The translations under genes and the position numbers were made by a program. This document shows positions 43,533-51,638 of a stretch of DNA of 57,290 nt, piece by piece. Under the pieces are notes generated by a model, which was given only the letters and a program-made list of their open reading frames with translations, was not told where the DNA came from and made no database searches. The DNA lies in assembly GCA_020850695.1 (NCBI GenBank), contig JADZEF010000007.1, positions 1 to 57,290 on the forward strand, read 5' to 3'. Numbering within the stretch: position 1 is the stretch's first letter; each line of letters begins with the position of its first letter. Source of the stretch: Planctomycetaceae bacterium (GTDB lineage: Bacteria; Planctomycetota; Planctomycetia; Planctomycetales; Planctomycetaceae).

Positions 43533-45524
43533 TCACTCGTCGTGTTCGCTCGACTCCGAATCGGCGGGCGTCTCGGTCTGCTGCATCTCGTGCAGGAACC
43601 GCGACGGCAGCGACTGTCGGCGCTTGCCCCACTTCATCCGGCTGCTGCTGCGGGTGATCGTCAGATGCGTCTGGGCGCGGGTGATGCCCACATAGCACAG
43701 CCGGCGTTCCTCTTCGATCTGGCTCCGCTCGCCCGAATCGATCGACCGCTTGTGCGGGAGAATGCCTTCTTCGAGGCCGACGAGATAGACCCGCGGGAAC
43801 TCCAGCCCTTTGGCCGAATGGAGAGTCATCAGGCGGACCCCCTTCTCCTGAAGCTGGTCGTCCTTGCCGCCTCCGAAGTCATCGCCGCCGCCCAGCGTGG
43901 AGTCATCGAGAAAGCCTTCGAGCGACGGCTTCGACTCATGCGAAATATACTCCGCGACCGCATTGACGATCTGCTCGAGCATCCCCGCCCGCACCATCTG
44001 CTGCTGCTCGTTCTTGTACTGCCGCTCGATCTCCGCCTCGTAGTCGATCTCGGTCAGAAAGGCTTCGAGCGTCTTGTCCATCTCGCGCGGCCGCTCGCGG
44101 AAGGCCCGGCGATAGCGTTCCAGCAGCTCGTGGAACTGACGGATCGCGGTCGCCGACTTCGCCGTGATGTCCCCGTCGCGCACGGCCGCGGGGGCCGCAT
44201 CCCACAGCGACTGCTTCGCCCGCACCGCCCGCGCCAAGAGCTTCTCGACCGTCGCCTCGCCGATCCCGCGCGGCGGGACGTTGATGATGCGACGTAGCGA
44301 GACTTCATCGGCCGGCTGCGAGATGACCTTCAGGTACGACAGGATGTCCTTCACTTCGCGGCGATCGAAGAACGACTGTCCGCCGATGAGGACGTAACGG
44401 AGCTTTCGACGACGAAGCTCGGTCTCGAAGATTCGCGGCTGCTCGTTCGTCCGGAACAGGATGCAGATGTCGTCCGGCGGAACCTGTTTGTGGTTCACCC
44501 AGTAATCGATTTCGGCGACGACCCGCTCCGCTTCGCTCTGTTCGTCGGGGAAGTCGAGGATGCGGACCTCGGCCCCGGTTTTTGAGGCAAACAACGTCTT
44601 GCTGTGCCGGCTGCGGTTGTGGCGGACGAGCGTGTTCGCCAGGTTCAGAATCTTGTCGGTGCAGCGATAGTTGGCTTCCAGCCGCACCACCTTCGCTCCG
44701 GGGAAGTGCTGAGCGAATCCGAGGATGTGCTCGACTTCCGCCCCGCGCCAGCCGTAGATCGACTGATCGTCGTCACCCACCACGCACAGGTTGCGGTGCG
44801 GGCGGACGAGGGCCTCGATCAGATCGAACTGCAGGGTATTGGTGTCCTGATATTCGTCGATCTGCACATGGCTGAAGCGATCCTGCGTCCGCTTGAGAGC
44901 GGCGGGGTGCTCCTTGAAGAGACGGTTCGTCAGCAGCAAGAGATCATCGAAATCAACCGCGCCGCACGACCGCAGGTTCTGCTGATATCGGCGGTAGGCG
45001 ACCGCCGCGAGGAAGTCGGCGTCGTCGGTGACGTGGTCCTTGGCGTGTTGCGGTAGGATGCCGGCCGTCTTCCACTTGCTGACACGGAACAGGAAGTCGC
45101 TCGGCTTGAGCTGCTTCTCGTCGAGGCGGACGTCGCGGAGCGCGGTGCGGGCGGCCGACTCCTGGTCGCCGCGGGCGTAGATCGTGAAGTTCTTGGGGTA
45201 TTCGAGAGCCTCGATCTCGTCCCGCAGGATCTTCACGCAGAGGGAGTGGAACGTGGAGATGAAGGGGCGCTTGGGCATCCGCCGGCCGAGCAGGTGCGTC
45301 GTCCGCTCGAGCATTTCCTTCGCCGCCTTGTTGGTGAAGGTGACGGAAAGAATGCGGTCGGGCGCGACGCCGTGGCGGATCAGTTCGGCCATCCGCACCG
45401 TGATGACCCGCGTCTTCCCCGTGCCGGCCCCGGCGAGCACCAGGAGCGGGCCCGAGAGAGTGGTGGCGGCGGATCGCTGGGCGGGGTTGAGTCCGGCCAG
45501 ACGGTCAGAGGCGGGGTCGAACAC
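43533..45524 (-). CDS. UvrD/Rep-family DNA helicase
   Basis: A 663-residue superfamily 1A helicase that unwinds DNA 3' to 5' in repair and replication restart. Walker A AGAGTGKT at 31-38; the Walker B box is DEYQDTN from 223; DDQSIYGWRGA and the late motif VRLMTLHSAKGLEF and ITRAQTHLTITRS are all present. The size and lack of a long C-terminal tail are nearer Rep than PcrA/UvrD. The GTG start at 45524 has GGAG six bases upstream. It is first in the minus-strand run. Confidence 0.96.
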   Translation of the reverse strand: MFDPASDRLAGLNPAQRSAATTLSGPLLVLAGAGTGKTRVITVRMAELIRHGVAPDRILSVTFTNKAAKEMLERTTHLLGRRMPKRPFISTFHSLCVKILRDEIEALEYPKNFTIYARGDQESAARTALRDVRLDEKQLKPSDFLFRVSKWKTAGILPQHAKDHVTDDADFLAAVAYRRYQQNLRSCGAVDFDDLLLLTNRLFKEHPAALKRTQDRFSHVQIDEYQDTNTLQFDLIEALVRPHRNLCVVGDDDQSIYGWRGAEVEHILGFAQHFPGAKVVRLEANYRCTDKILNLANTLVRHNRSRHSKTLFASKTGAEVRILDFPDEQSEAERVVAEIDYWVNHKQVPPDDICILFRTNEQPRIFETELRRRKLRYVLIGGQSFFDRREVKDILSYLKVISQPADEVSLRRIINVPPRGIGEATVEKLLARAVRAKQSLWDAAPAAVRDGDITAKSATAIRQFHELLERYRRAFRERPREMDKTLEAFLTEIDYEAEIERQYKNEQQQMVRAGMLEQIVNAVAEYISHESKPSLEGFLDDSTLGGGDDFGGGKDDQLQEKGVRLMTLHSAKGLEFPRVYLVGLEEGILPHKRSIDSGERSQIEEERRLCYVGITRAQTHLTITRSSSRMKWGKRRQSLPSRFLHEMQQTETPADSESSEHDE

Positions 45525-45886
45525 GCGGGACTCCGTTCGAGGGGCGAACGGGACATCGTACCCCGCACGGCGGAGGGAATGAAGCTGCGGATGTTGATGT
45601 CACAAGTCGGCGTAGGATCGGATCTCTGCATTGCCTGTCGTGGTCGACTTGAAAGACGCGGCGAGCCTCACTACGCCTTCGGCGTACAAAGCACTTGCAT
45701 TCCCCCTCGTGTCTCAAAGCGGAATCTGGGCAATTCCTGCAACTGAAACTTACTACGCCCGTCACAAGTCGGCGTTCATGCCGAACTTGGGGAGTCAGTG
45801 TCAGGGAGCACTGCGAGACACTTTGCGAATTGTCGAAAATCACGCTGCGACCGGGGAATGACAGCCTGGAAAGCTGTCCCACGAGG
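45525..45886. other. 362-base intergenic stretch with a mini-palindrome and a direct repeat
   Basis: Contains TACGCC-TTC-GGCGTA at 45672-45686, the same small hairpin type as at 6549, 6784 and 34608, and a 13-14-base direct repeat GTCACAAGTCGGCGT at about 45599 and 45762. A 76-codon open frame across it (45631-45861) is probably not coding because it reads through these repeats. Confidence 0.65.
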
Positions 45887-46210
45887 TCACTTCCCCTCGG
45901 GAATCTCCAGCCGGCAGCAGCCCAGGTTGAGGAACTGTCGCGACTTCGCCCCGCCCGTCTTTTCCAGCAGGTCTTCGCGCAGGCGGTAGATCATGAAGCG
46001 GCCGTCGCGCTCGCACGAGACGAGCTCGGCGTGCTTGAGGATGCCGAGGTGGTGCGAGATCGTCACGATCTCGGTCTCCAGCAACTCGGCAATATGGCTG
46101 ACGGTCAGCGGACCTTGCCGCAACGCATCGACGATTCGCAGCCGGAGGGGTTCACTCAGCGCCTTGAGCTGTTCGGCGCACATCTGAGATTGAAACGTGT
46201 CTTTTTCCAC
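45887..46210 (-). CDS. ArsR/SmtB-family transcription regulator
   Basis: A 107-residue DNA-binding protein. The winged helix spans about residues 14-80: [28 protein letters not shown], then [15 protein letters not shown] as recognition helix, then a beta-wing. The C-terminus ends with [13 protein letters not shown]; the paired cysteines could bind metal or a thiol ligand, but the classic ELCVCDL motif is absent. The GTG start at 46210 is used. It may repress its own gene or the UvrD-led run; no target is certain. Confidence 0.92.
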   Translation of the reverse strand: MEKDTFQSQMCAEQLKALSEPLRLRIVDALRQGPLTVSHIAELLETEIVTISHHLGILKHAELVSCERDGRFMIYRLREDLLEKTGGAKSRQFLNLGCCRLEIPEGK

Positions 46211-46316
46211 GGACGCGTCCGACTCCGTACGACAACCGCCAGATCATCCGGCAAACCTGCGGCGTCCGCTTCTCCCCGGACAGGGCCGCCCGCAGAATGG
46301 GACAGGTCTCATTAGA

Positions 46317-47423
46317 TTACTTCGCGGGATCGAGCCTGACCACCCAGATATTCCGGAACTCGACCGCCTGTCCGCCGTCCTCGAGGATCAAGCCGGGAGA
46401 TTTCGATGTGAGGTCGCGCACGGGTGCTCCGTCGGTCGGCTTGTGGACCTTCTGCCGCTCGTGGATCGGCTTGCCGTTGTGCACGACGCTGATCTCGGCG
46501 GACTTCTCCGCTTTCCCCTTGGCGTCGGGCACGGCCGGAATGAACGTGATGTCGAGGCTCTGCCATTCCCCCGGCGGGAGCGTGACATTTTCCGTCGGCG
46601 GGGCGTACTTGAAGATCGCGCCGGCGGAGTCGTCGTCCGACAGATCGCCGAAATTGTTCCGCTCGCGGGGCTGTCCGAAGCTGTCGACAATCTGGATCTC
46701 GTACCGTCCCTGGAGAAAGACCCCGCTGTTGCCGCGCTCCTGCCCACGGGCCTCCGGAAGGTAGGGCGTGCGGTACTCGAGATGCAGTTGCATGCTTCCC
46801 AGCGATTCCCTCAGCACCAGATGGCGAGCCGTCTTCTCATCGTCCGAAGCACGAGCCACCTGCAGTGCGCCGTCCATAAGCTTCCAAGCCGTCGGTTTCC
46901 CGTCCGCCGTCGTCCAGCGGTCGAGATTCTTGCCGTCGAACAGCACCTCGGCCCCGTCGAGCGGCTTGGCGCCCACCCCGTCCGGCTTCAGATCGGCCCG
47001 CTTCAACGTCAGCGTGCCGATGTAGTTCTTCCTGTTCGTGAATGTTCCCAGGAGCATGTCCTTGGCGATCTCGGCCTTCCAGTCGAACGTGCCGAGCTTG
47101 TCCCCCAGGTTGATCTGCGTCGAGAATTGCCCCTTGCCGTCGACGAGGCTTCCGCTGATCAGGAACCGGAACGTCTCGCTCTGCATCTCGCTCCCGTCAT
47201 AGGCGGTGAATGCGGCCTGATATTCCCCCTTGCCGAGTGCGACGACCTGCGCCGTCTGCTTCCCGCCGCCACCGCCGTTGTCGAGCTTCCACTCGCCGAC
47301 CCAGTTCCCCTGGACGCGATCGGGCACATCCTCCGCGAACACGGCCGTCATTCCGCCGGCGATCGCAGCAACACTCAATGCGATGAACACTCGGACGAGT
47401 TCGACAGGGGCGCGACGGGGCAT
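46317..47423 (-). CDS. secreted DUF1080 (3-keto-disaccharide hydrolase-like) protein
   Basis: A 368-residue exported protein; signal peptide about residues 1-30. Residues about 40-155 form an extra N-terminal beta domain (GNWVGEWKLDNGGGGGKQ, then TGTLTLKRADL). Residues about 160-366 are DUF1080: LFDGKNLDRWTT, then ERGNSGVFLQGRYEIQIVDSFG, an arrangement of the concanavalin-like fold. Some DUF1080 proteins cleave 3-keto-disaccharides; this is not shown here. ATG 47423 begins the signal peptide. The 307 bases after it hold the palindrome at 47622-47734. Confidence 0.9.
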   Translation of the reverse strand: MPRRAPVELVRVFIALSVAAIAGGMTAVFAEDVPDRVQGNWVGEWKLDNGGGGGKQTAQVVALGKGEYQAAFTAYDGSEMQSETFRFLISGSLVDGKGQFSTQINLGDKLGTFDWKAEIAKDMLLGTFTNRKNYIGTLTLKRADLKPDGVGAKPLDGAEVLFDGKNLDRWTTADGKPTAWKLMDGALQVARASDDEKTARHLVLRESLGSMQLHLEYRTPYLPEARGQERGNSGVFLQGRYEIQIVDSFGQPRERNNFGDLSDDDSAGAIFKYAPPTENVTLPPGEWQSLDITFIPAVPDAKGKAEKSAEISVVHNGKPIHERQKVHKPTDGAPVRDLTSKSPGLILEDGGQAVEFRNIWVVRLDPAK

Positions 47424-47621
47424 CGTCAAATCCTGATCGTGCGGCGAGAGGGGACACACGCGGTCGTTCTGAACCATCATCGACCCGCTTCGACAACGGC
47501 CGCGATGATCAGACGATCTTCAGAATGATATCCGAACGGTTCGCGGATGCGAGTCCCCACGCCGGGAATTCCCGGCATACGTTGTCTCTGGCAATGCGGT
47601 CGGAAGGAATGCCGTTGCGCC

Positions 47622-47734
47622 CTGGTCGTCTTTCGCTCTGCGAAAGAACGCGAATGAGGCACGGACTCGGTCGCTTGAGCGGACGACCTCGTCAAACGCG
47701 ACGTCCTTTCACGGGAGCGAAAGACGACCATCAC
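47622..47734. repeat. second copy of the palindrome at 33591-33702, inverted
   Basis: Arms 47622-47652 (GTCGTCTTTCGCTCTGCGAA...) and 47696-47734 with a loop of about 43 nt. Compared with 33591-33702 the whole element is turned round: this first arm matches the other's second arm. It overlaps the stop codon of the TPR-redoxin gene (47731-47733). Confidence 0.9.
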
Positions 47735-50238
47735 CGCTCGCTCGCGGGTGCGGCGGTCGTCATCGGCGCGGGGCTCGCCGTGGGACGCTCGTGGGACTTC
47801 ACCGCCGACTGACCCACCAGCCGCTTCGTCTCCTTGAGCAGAAATTCGACGTCCATGAATGGCTCGAAGCTGACGTCGAGCCACCGCACCAGCCCGTCCG
47901 CATCGACCAGGAAAGTGCCATGCAACGGCTTCTTCTCAAAGTCGTCGTACACCCGCCACTCGCGGAAGACGTCGAGGTTATTGTTGGAGACCAGCGGGAA
48001 CGGATACGGTCCCTTGTCGAGCCCTTCGACGGCCGCCGCCAGATCATCCGGACGGTCGGTGCTGACGGCGACGAGCTGAATGCCGGCGTCGGTGAACTCT
48101 TTGGTCCGCGGGGCGAACTTCTTGAGCTGCTCGACGCAGTGGAGGCAACCGAATCCGAGGTAGAAAATGACGATCGTCGGCTTGCCGCGAAAATCGGCCA
48201 TCTGGATCGGCTTGCCGTTCGAGTCGGTCAGCGCCCAGTCGGACGGAACCGGCATCGGCTTCCACTGGATGGGACCCAATGACGCCAACTCGGGACGGAG
48301 GCCGGTGTCCTTCGCCGGCACGAGCGGGACGCGCCAGTCGTCGCCGAAGCCGAGTTCCCTGCCGATCGCGTTGAGACGTGCGAAGGGCGGGAAGTCCCGG
48401 TCGATTGTTCCCGACAGCTTTCGCAGGCTCTCGAACGCCTTGCGGGCCTCGTCCTTCTTGCCGAGCTGCCACAGGATGTCGATCTGCACGGCCAGCGGGT
48501 GGACTTCGTTCTTGCGTCCGTTGACATAGCCGTTGATCGTTTTCTCTGCATCGTCTTTCAGGCCGCCCTGGAGCTGCACGCGGGCGATGTAGGAGTCGTC
48601 GACGCCCCCGGCCTTCTTGAGGAGCTCGATGGCTCCCTTGAAGTCCCCTTTGGCGACGGCCGCGAGTCCCCGCAGCTCGTCAATCGCTTTCTGCAGCGGG
48701 TCGACGCGTGCGGCCTTCGGACGCTTCGCATCGTTGATGGCCTTCGTCAGCTTGTCGCTTTGTTCCTTCCTGGCCTTCGCTTCGGCATCGGCTGCCACCT
48801 TGCCGCGGGTCGTCGCTTCGGGCACGGTTTCGGCCACCGCCGCCTCGCCTGGCTTCCCCGCATCGGCCTTGCGGGCGGCTTCTGCGGCAGCCTTGAGTCG
48901 CGCCTCGTCCGCCTTTGCGTTCTCCTCTTTGACGCGGCCTTCCGCCTTGGCCACCGCCTCATCCTGTTCCTTCTTGTGCGGGGCGAGAAGCTCTTCGAGC
49001 TGCTTGAGCGTCGCCTCGCCGGCCGCCGCATCCCCCTTGCGGAACTGCGCGATGCCGATGTGCCGCAGCCGCTTCACCTGCTCGTCGGCGTCGTCGGTCG
49101 CATCGAGGTAGGGTGTGTTCGTCAGCGCGAGAAGCGCGTCCCACTGCTCGTACCGGACGAGGAGTTCATACAGCCGCATCCGGCCGAAGTAAGAGCTTCC
49201 TTTGCTGAGTGTGTTGTACTTCGGATGCCGCGGAAGCTCGATCATGTTGCGGGCGAGCTCGATGGCGTCATGAACGCGTCCAACGAAGCTCAGATCGCGG
49301 ATCAACCATTCGTTGTTGTGGGCGAAATTGTGAATGCGGTCCGGCAGCACCCGGTCGCGCATCATGTAGGCGTAGTCGACGCGGGCCGACGCTTCCTGCT
49401 GCCATGCCGCGTCATGGTAGCGGTTGAGCCGAGAATAGATGTGCCCCGGCATGTGCCACATGTGGGCGATGCCCGGCGCGGCCTGCCCGCACTTCGACGC
49501 CGAGTCGAGCGCCTTCTCGGCCTTCTCGTAATCCCAGAGATGGATGACGTAGTGATGGCACGGGTGCATCGGCTCCTTCGCCAGGACGTCCTGCATCAGC
49601 GCGTCATACGCCAGGAAACTCGTGATGGGCGTTCCGTTGTTCTTGTTCAGCCAGAGTTGAAGGCAGAGGAAGGCTTTCGCTTCGAGGTCGTCCGGAAACT
49701 TGTAAAGGATCTTCTCCAGCGCCTTCGCATACGCTTCTCCGCGTTCCTTCTTCTTCCCCGTGTCCTTGAAGTAAGCCTCCAGGGCGTCGAGATACATCGT
49801 CTCCCGCTCGGTGACTCCCTTCTTGTATTTCACGGCTTCGGCGATGAATCCCTTGCCGCGCTTCGCGTTGTCCATGTTGGACAGGGCCATCCCCCAGTAG
49901 GCCATCGCACAATTGTGATCGAGGGCCGCCGCCTGGCGGAACGAGCGTTCGGATTCGAAGTACCAGAAGCCGTGCAGCTGCGCGACCCCCTGGTCGATGA
50001 ACTGCTGTGCCTCGGGGCTCTTCGTCGTCACCGGGAAGTGAACCTTCCCGACGTTTCCCATCAGGTAGGCCGCCTGCCGAGGCCCCTCGTCGAAAATCTC
50101 GCCATGGGACGAATGTCCGGCGTCATCTCCGGGCAGTTCGGCCCGCGCGGGTTCGTCCGCGGCCTGTGTCCGTGGCGCCAGTACGAGAATGGCCAAAGCG
50201 AGCGCCGCAAACTTCGCGAAACGGGAACGGTTCGGCAT
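47731..50238 (-). CDS. secreted TPR protein fused to a thioredoxin-fold (AhpC/TSA-like) domain
   Basis: An 835-residue exported protein (signal peptide about residues 1-27, ending TQA). Residues about 50-440 are TPR-like and contain YLDALEAYFKDTG and WHMPGHIYSRLNRYHDAAWQQEA. An Ala/Glu/Lys-rich coiled-coil-like region lies at about 460-545. From about 665 a redoxin domain begins with DFRGKPTIVIFYLGFGCLHCVEQLKKF, with Cys698-x-x-Cys701. It may be a periplasmic thiol-disulfide or peroxide protein. ATG 50238 begins the signal peptide; a longer upstream frame adds only a poorly conserved-looking leader. Confidence 0.85.
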   Translation of the reverse strand: MPNRSRFAKFAALALAILVLAPRTQAADEPARAELPGDDAGHSSHGEIFDEGPRQAAYLMGNVGKVHFPVTTKSPEAQQFIDQGVAQLHGFWYFESERSFRQAAALDHNCAMAYWGMALSNMDNAKRGKGFIAEAVKYKKGVTERETMYLDALEAYFKDTGKKKERGEAYAKALEKILYKFPDDLEAKAFLCLQLWLNKNNGTPITSFLAYDALMQDVLAKEPMHPCHHYVIHLWDYEKAEKALDSASKCGQAAPGIAHMWHMPGHIYSRLNRYHDAAWQQEASARVDYAYMMRDRVLPDRIHNFAHNNEWLIRDLSFVGRVHDAIELARNMIELPRHPKYNTLSKGSSYFGRMRLYELLVRYEQWDALLALTNTPYLDATDDADEQVKRLRHIGIAQFRKGDAAAGEATLKQLEELLAPHKKEQDEAVAKAEGRVKEENAKADEARLKAAAEAARKADAGKPGEAAVAETVPEATTRGKVAADAEAKARKEQSDKLTKAINDAKRPKAARVDPLQKAIDELRGLAAVAKGDFKGAIELLKKAGGVDDSYIARVQLQGGLKDDAEKTINGYVNGRKNEVHPLAVQIDILWQLGKKDEARKAFESLRKLSGTIDRDFPPFARLNAIGRELGFGDDWRVPLVPAKDTGLRPELASLGPIQWKPMPVPSDWALTDSNGKPIQMADFRGKPTIVIFYLGFGCLHCVEQLKKFAPRTKEFTDAGIQLVAVSTDRPDDLAAAVEGLDKGPYPFPLVSNNNLDVFREWRVYDDFEKKPLHGTFLVDADGLVRWLDVSFEPFMDVEFLLKETKRLVGQSAVKSHERPTASPAPMTTAAPASER

Positions 50239-50663
50239 GGAGACACCGCCGCGGTGGAATGGGACAGCGTGAGAGCATCGGAAAGGGGAGCGGAGCGGAT
50301 TGCGATTCCGCAACCCCGTCGTATCCTTCATACGTCGGTGCGAAGGGCTGCCGCAAGCTCACGACGGTTTCGTGCCTCGTCAAGTTAGGGTTGGCGGGAG
50401 ATGTCGCGAGACGCAGGGCGGAGCGACGCCACGCCCGGCGTTCGGCGTAAGAATTCTTCTGTCGATCGGCAATGTCGCACCGTTACGAGGGTCCTGGTGG
50501 TCCGACTGCGGAGACTTCACTCCTGCGCCCTCGCTCCGGAGCAGGGTGACTCGTGTGGGCAGAGGTGCGGGTCGGAGGCTACAATTCCGGTCGAAATGGG
50601 ATGGAACGGGTGCTGCGGCGGCTGCCGCCATGCGATGGAACGGTGGGCGACCTGGGAGAGACG
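50239..50663. other. 425-base divergent intergenic region
   Basis: Lies between the starts of the TPR-redoxin gene and ispH. It should hold both promoters. No repeat of the window's families, RNA gene or coding frame is convincing; GGGAGA at 50654-50659 is the ribosome site of ispH. Confidence 0.6.
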
Positions 50664-51599
50664 ATGCAAATTCTGCTGGCCAACCCCCGCGGTTTCTGTG
50701 CCGGGGTCAACATGGCGATCGACTGCCTCGACGAAGTGATCCGGCGATTTGGTCCGAAGGTTTTCGTGTACCATGAAATCGTCCACAACAAATACGTCGT
50801 CGAGCGGTTCACGAATCAGGGAGTGACGTTCGTCAATGCGGTCGAGGAAGTGCCGCGCGGATCGATCCTGCTGTATTCGGCTCATGGCGTCTCGCCTGAA
50901 ATCCGCCGCCTGGCCCGCGAGCGCGACCTGCGGACGATCGACGCCACCTGTCCGCTGGTGACGAAGGTGCATCTCGAAGCGATTCGCTTTGCGCAGGGGG
51001 GTTATCACATCGTGCTCATCGGCCATGAGGGGCACGACGAAGTCATCGGCACCATGGGAGAGGCTCCCGAGAGCATCACCCTCGTCGAGACGCCGGAAGA
51101 AGTGGACGAGCTCCGTTTTCCCGAGGGGGCGAAGATCGCCTACCTGACGCAGACGACATTGAGCGTCGACGAGGCGGGGCGCGTCATTGCGGCGCTCAAG
51201 CGACGGTTTCCCCGAATCGAGGCGCCGCCCAAGGACGATATCTGCTATGCCACCACCAATCGCCAGGAAGCCGTGTTCCAACTCGCTCCGCGGGTGGACG
51301 TGGTGATCGTCCTCGGCAGCCAGAATAGTTCGAACAGCCAGCGTCTGAAGGAACTGGCCCGCACGCATGGAAGGCCGGCGTATCTCGTGGACGGGGCGGC
51401 CGAACTTCGGAGTGAGTGGTTCGACGGCGCGAAATCGGTGCTGATCACGGCCGGGGCGAGCGCCCCGGAAGTCGTCGTGCAGGAGTGCGTGCGGTTCCTC
51501 GTCGAGCGGTACGGAGCGACGGTCGAAGAAGTGAGCATTCGCGAAGAACACGTCAGCTTCCCGCTCCCTCGCGAACTGCGCGTACTGCAGACGACGTGA
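50664..51599 (+). CDS. ispH: 4-hydroxy-3-methylbut-2-enyl diphosphate reductase
   Basis: The final step of the MEP isoprenoid pathway: reduces HMBPP to isopentenyl and dimethylallyl diphosphate using a [4Fe-4S] cluster. All three cluster cysteines are seen: Cys12 (GFCAGV), Cys96 (DATCPLV) and Cys194 (DICYATTNRQ). VYHEIVHNKYVV and GQNSSNSQRL-like residues complete the family pattern. The length, 311, is exactly normal from ATG 50664, which has GGGAGA just before it; an open frame upstream at 50553 is spurious. Confidence 0.97.
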   Translation: MQILLANPRGFCAGVNMAIDCLDEVIRRFGPKVFVYHEIVHNKYVVERFTNQGVTFVNAVEEVPRGSILLYSAHGVSPEIRRLARERDLRTIDATCPLVTKVHLEAIRFAQGGYHIVLIGHEGHDEVIGTMGEAPESITLVETPEEVDELRFPEGAKIAYLTQTTLSVDEAGRVIAALKRRFPRIEAPPKDDICYATTNRQEAVFQLAPRVDVVIVLGSQNSSNSQRLKELARTHGRPAYLVDGAAELRSEWFDGAKSVLITAGASAPEVVVQECVRFLVERYGATVEEVSIREEHVSFPLPRELRVLQTT

Positions 51600-51638
51600 G
51601 TCGTCGCGGGGCGGGAGCCTGCCCTGCTTGACTGCCGA

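Noticed and set aside
45631..45861. A 76-codon open frame
   Set aside because: It reads through a mini-palindrome and a direct repeat and has no ribosome site.
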